From NCBI GenBank assembly GCA_001303665.1, contig LJUF01000245.1, positions 1 through 8,762 of the forward strand: 8,762 bases of DNA, in the 5' to 3' direction. Both the position numbers and the translations under genes were made by a program. The notes below the pieces were generated by a model, which did no database searches, had not been told where the DNA came from, and worked only from the letters and a program-made list of their open reading frames with translations. How positions within the stretch are numbered: the first letter of the stretch is position 1; every line of letters begins with the position of its first letter. Below are positions 6,355 to 8,762 of this stretch, in pieces. This DNA is from Phycisphaerae bacterium SM23_33. Lineage in GTDB: Bacteria > Planctomycetota > Phycisphaerae > SM23-33.

Positions 6355-7272
6355 TCACTTCTTCTGGAGCTTGTACACCACCACGCGTTGGTGCTCGAAC
6401 TCGGGCACGTACAGCAGGCCGCGCTTGCGGTCCAGGCCGATGTCCGCCGGCGTCTCCACTTTGACCAGCGTGCGGACGGTCTTTCTGTCGGGCGAGATCG
6501 TGCAGACCTTGTTGGCGGCGTAGTCGGAGACGATGAAGGTGCCGTCGTCCAGCAGCTCGATGCCGTCCAGGCTGCTGAAGTGCTTGGCCAGGCCGAAGGG
6601 CTTGGGCTCGGCCTTGCCCTTGGCGTCGAGTTCGTAAACCTCGTGCAGGCCCCAACTGACGCCGAACATCCTGCCCTTGAAGAAGGTGATCCCGTTGACC
6701 GACTGGGGGGCCTTGACCGGGCGGTGGCCCTTCTCGTCGGCGCGGATGACCTTCCCGGCGGCGGTGTCGGAGACGTACACCGCCTCGCCGTCGGCGGCCA
6801 TGTCGTTGTAGCGCCGCCCGGGCGGAAACGTCACGGGTTTGCTTGGCGAGGCCGTGCCCAGAGGAAAGCTCACCACGCGCGAGATGTCGGCCGCGTACAG
6901 GTTGCCCTTGAAGATGCACAGGCCCTTGGGCGCATTCAGCAGCGCTTGCCTGCTGCTGTCCTTCCAGCGCAGCGCGTCCAGCTCTCCGCCGGGCTTGAGG
7001 CGGGAGATGAAGGCCTTCCCGTCCGCGGCCCAGGCCAGGCCGGGCCCGCCCTCAACGTTCGAGACGTAGGCCATGCCCGTGTCCGGGTCCACCACCACCG
7101 ACTCCGGCACGTTCATTTTCTCGACGACCGCGACGCGCGTGGCCGTCCACGTCGGCTCGGCGGGCGGATTGGGCGCCGCCTGCTGCCCGCTGCTTTTTCC
7201 CTTGCAGCTCCACAAGACCAGCAGCCCCGCGGCGAAAACGGACGCCACCGCCATCCGCTTGCAGCTTCTCAT
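6355..7272 (-). CDS. SMP-30/gluconolactonase-like beta-propeller lipoprotein
   Basis: The product has 305 residues. ATG 7272 is chosen over an upstream TTG at 7299 because AAAGGGG lies about eight bases before it and because the protein then begins with a clean lipoprotein signal: Lys/Arg at 3-5, a hydrophobic core, and LWSC with Cys23 lipidated. A short Pro/Gln-rich tether (about 24-42) leads to a six-bladed propeller. Blade motifs include PESVVVDP (56-63), AYVSN (68-72), NLYAADI (124-130), YNDMAADGEAVYVSD (155-169), VNGITF (192-197), LDGIELLDDGTFIVSD (235-250) and LLYVPEFEHQRVVVYKL (286-302). Glu57, Asn155, Asn193 and Asp236 fall where the SMP-30 family places its metal-binding residues, so the site appears intact. 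Family members hydrolyse lactones, but many lipoprotein versions have no known substrate. It is convergent with the chorismatase-like gene and divergent from the MFS gene. Confidence 0.88.
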   Translation of the reverse strand: MRSCKRMAVASVFAAGLLVLWSCKGKSSGQQAAPNPPAEPTWTATRVAVVEKMNVPESVVVDPDTGMAYVSNVEGGPGLAWAADGKAFISRLKPGGELDALRWKDSSRQALLNAPKGLCIFKGNLYAADISRVVSFPLGTASPSKPVTFPPGRRYNDMAADGEAVYVSDTAAGKVIRADEKGHRPVKAPQSVNGITFFKGRMFGVSWGLHEVYELDAKGKAEPKPFGLAKHFSSLDGIELLDDGTFIVSDYAANKVCTISPDRKTVRTLVKVETPADIGLDRKRGLLYVPEFEHQRVVVYKLQKK

Positions 7273-7653
7273 CGCGATTTCCCCTTTGCCTGGCGACAAT
7301 GGATGTGACCTTTTCCTCAGGGGCCACTGGGCCCCCGCGTTTTCACAGATCAGGTTGCATCAGAGCGCCGGGAATGTCAATGGGGCTGTGCATCGGAGCC
7401 TTGTCGGCGCGTCGGCCCGTCGCTGGCGGGGTTCGGCAAGCCGCTGCCGAGCGCGGAAAAGCCCCACCGGGCACTTGACGGCGGGCGGCCTTTGTGCGCT
7501 TTACTTGCGCGCAGGATAGCCTGGTCAAAGCTTTCGGCTTGGGTTGTCGGGGGCCGCGGGGCTGGGCCGGCGTGGGGCCGGCAGCGGGGCGGCGGACCCG
7601 GCCGAGCAGGGAGCGGTGTGGAAGACCGTCCAGGGCTTCCTGGGAGCTGACAC
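7273..7653. other. Gene-free divergent region between the propeller lipoprotein and the MFS transporter
   Basis: I find no supportable gene in these 381 bases; the short frames present are Arg/Ala/Pro/Gly-rich and lack family character. Toward the lipoprotein there is a perfect -35 hexamer TTGACA (minus strand, 7380-7375), but no good -10 about 17 bases on. A small hairpin lies in its leader: GGGGCC 7320-7325 pairs with GGCCCC 7330-7335. Toward the MFS gene, TTGACG (7475-7480) is followed by TTTACT (7500-7505) at a long 19-base spacing, a weak promoter candidate. A second hairpin, GCCGGC 7566-7571 with 7577-7582 plus outer GCT/AGC pairs, lies about 70 bases before the MFS start. Confidence 0.55.
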
Positions 7654-8762
7654 ATGGGTGAGCCCTCGACGCCGGCGGCGCCGGACGCGAGCGTCGTCCG
7701 GGCCATCAAGCTGTCGTACGTGCAGGCGATGCTCGGGGCCGTCTACGCCGCCTCCACCGGCGGGATGTTCCTGATCGGCTATGCCCTGAAGCTGGGGGCG
7801 GGGAACGTGCAGATCGGGCTGCTGAGCACCATCCCCATGCTCTGCGTGGTCATGCAGCTGCTGGCCTCGGCGGCGGTCGAGCGCGGGGTGAGTCGGCGGA
7901 GGATGACGGTGGTCGGCTCGCTGCTGAACGTCTCCGGCTGGGCGCTGATCATCCTGATTCCCTACGCCATGGCCGCGGCCACGGGGGAGGCCAGGGTGGC
8001 GGCCCTGATCGCCATCGTCGCCCTGGTGACGCTATTCTGGCACGTGGCCGGCAACGCCAGGGGAAGCTGGCTGGGAAACCTGGTCCCCGCCGGCTTCCGC
8101 GGAACCTTCTTTGGCCGGACCACCATGTTCTGGGGCATCATCGGCACCGGCTTCGCCATCGCGGAGGGATTCTTCCTGGACCGGGTCAAGGGCATGGGCG
8201 TGGGGGCCTTCGGTTGGCTGTTCGGCTTCGGCATGGTCTTCGGGCTGGCCAGCGCGTTGCTGTTTCTGCCCCAGCCGGAGCTGCCGCTGGCACGGCAAGA
8301 ATCGCCCCTGCGATTTCGCAGCATGGTCGGCCGGACCTTCGCCAACGGGCCGCTGATGATGGTGATGCTGTACGCCGTGCTGTGGTCCATGCAGGGCATT
8401 GCCGGCCCGTTCTACGCCACCTACCTGCTGCGGGACCTGAAAATGCCTTTCCTGCATCTGGGGTTGCTGAACGCCGCCTACATGCTGACGCTGCTGGCGT
8501 TCTCGCCTTTCTGGGGCCGCATGGCCGACCGCTACGGCTGCCGGCCGGTGCTGATCTTCTGCGCCGCGGTGCTGGCCCCGCTGCCGCTGGTGTGGGTGTG
8601 GCTGACGGACGTGCGCTGGGTGTACCTGGCCATCCCGCCCATCAACCTGCTGGCGGGCTTTGCGGCCGGCGGGGTGGCGGTCGGCCTGAGCACGCTGGTG
8701 TACAAGGTGACGCCCGACGCCGGCCGGTCCGTCCAGCTGGCCATCTACTCCATCCTGGTGGT
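7654..8762 (+). CDS. MFS transporter (C-terminus outside window)
   Basis: The frame opens at ATG 7654, seven bases after GGAG (7643-7646), and runs off the right edge after 369 codons. It shows about ten full hydrophobic helices, near residues 24-45, 54-75, 85-107, 113-134, 154-174, 183-205, 232-258, 268-287, 297-316 and 321-347. An eleventh is beginning. The order fits a 12-helix major facilitator. The clearest signature is WGRMADRYGCRP (287-298) between helices 8 and 9, the second-half copy of MFS motif A (G-x-x-x-D-R-x-G-R-R). The first-half equivalent (VERGVSRRR, 75-83) is degenerate. VPAGFRGTFFGRT (144-156) before helix 5 is a familiar feature of one bacterial MFS group. Substrate is unknown. 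The divergent SMP-30-like neighbour hints at sugar or lactone-related metabolism, but weakly. Confidence 0.9.
   Translation, partial: MGEPSTPAAPDASVVRAIKLSYVQAMLGAVYAASTGGMFLIGYALKLGAGNVQIGLLSTIPMLCVVMQLLASAAVERGVSRRRMTVVGSLLNVSGWALIILIPYAMAAATGEARVAALIAIVALVTLFWHVAGNARGSWLGNLVPAGFRGTFFGRTTMFWGIIGTGFAIAEGFFLDRVKGMGVGAFGWLFGFGMVFGLASALLFLPQPELPLARQESPLRFRSMVGRTFANGPLMMVMLYAVLWSMQGIAGPFYATYLLRDLKMPFLHLGLLNAAYMLTLLAFSPFWGRMADRYGCRPVLIFCAAVLAPLPLVWVWLTDVRWVYLAIPPINLLAGFAAGGVAVGLSTLVYKVTPDAGRSVQLAIYSILV

Noticed and set aside
7343..7709. Short minus-strand open frames in the intergenic region before the MFS gene
   Set aside because: Arg/Pro/Ala-rich products without motifs; they overlap the likely promoter and leader of the MFS gene.

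Overview
The window is GC-rich, tightly packed bacterial DNA. The best guess for the source is a planctomycete of the Phycisphaerae type or a close PVC relative. The basis is protein style: a DUF6785/DUF6784-type membrane protein, an 'ATQPAT' Pro/Ala/Gln-rich linker typical of these bacteria, and several lipoproteins. No ribosomal or other phylogenetic marker is present, so this is inference. I see no RNA gene, CRISPR array, insertion sequence or phage gene.

Layout, left to right. (1) Positions 1-2575, minus strand: a large predicted lipoprotein with a PA-like domain, a Cys-rich insert and an M28 aminopeptidase-like domain that keeps four metal ligands but lacks the catalytic Glu pair. Its C-terminus lies outside the window. 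(2) Positions 2572-4826, minus strand: a polytopic membrane protein of the DUF6785/DUF6784 type, split by a one-base frameshift near 3249-3252. Its stop overlaps the lipoprotein start by 4 bases (GTGA), so the two form one translationally coupled unit. (3) Positions 4827-5190: a gene-free divergent region with two GC-rich hairpins, one ending just before the next ribosome binding site. (4) Positions 5191-6312, plus strand: a chorismatase-like protein of the FkbO/Hyg5/XanB2 kind, with a RidA-fold C-terminal half. (5) Positions 6313-6354: a convergent spacer with a hairpin and a 10-bp palindrome. (6) Positions 6355-7272, minus strand: an SMP-30/gluconolactonase-like beta-propeller lipoprotein. 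(7) Positions 7273-7653: a gene-free divergent region. (8) Positions 7654-8762, plus strand: an MFS transporter running off the right edge.

The most interesting unit is the coupled pair at 1-4826: an inner-membrane DUF6785/DUF6784 protein and an exported peptidase-like lipoprotein with a degraded active site. They may form an undescribed envelope system for peptide or solute binding and uptake. That function is inferred from gene coupling and predicted location only. The chorismatase-like gene stands alone, without visible polyketide genes. The propeller lipoprotein and MFS transporter are divergently transcribed and could share regulation, but nothing in the sequence proves it.
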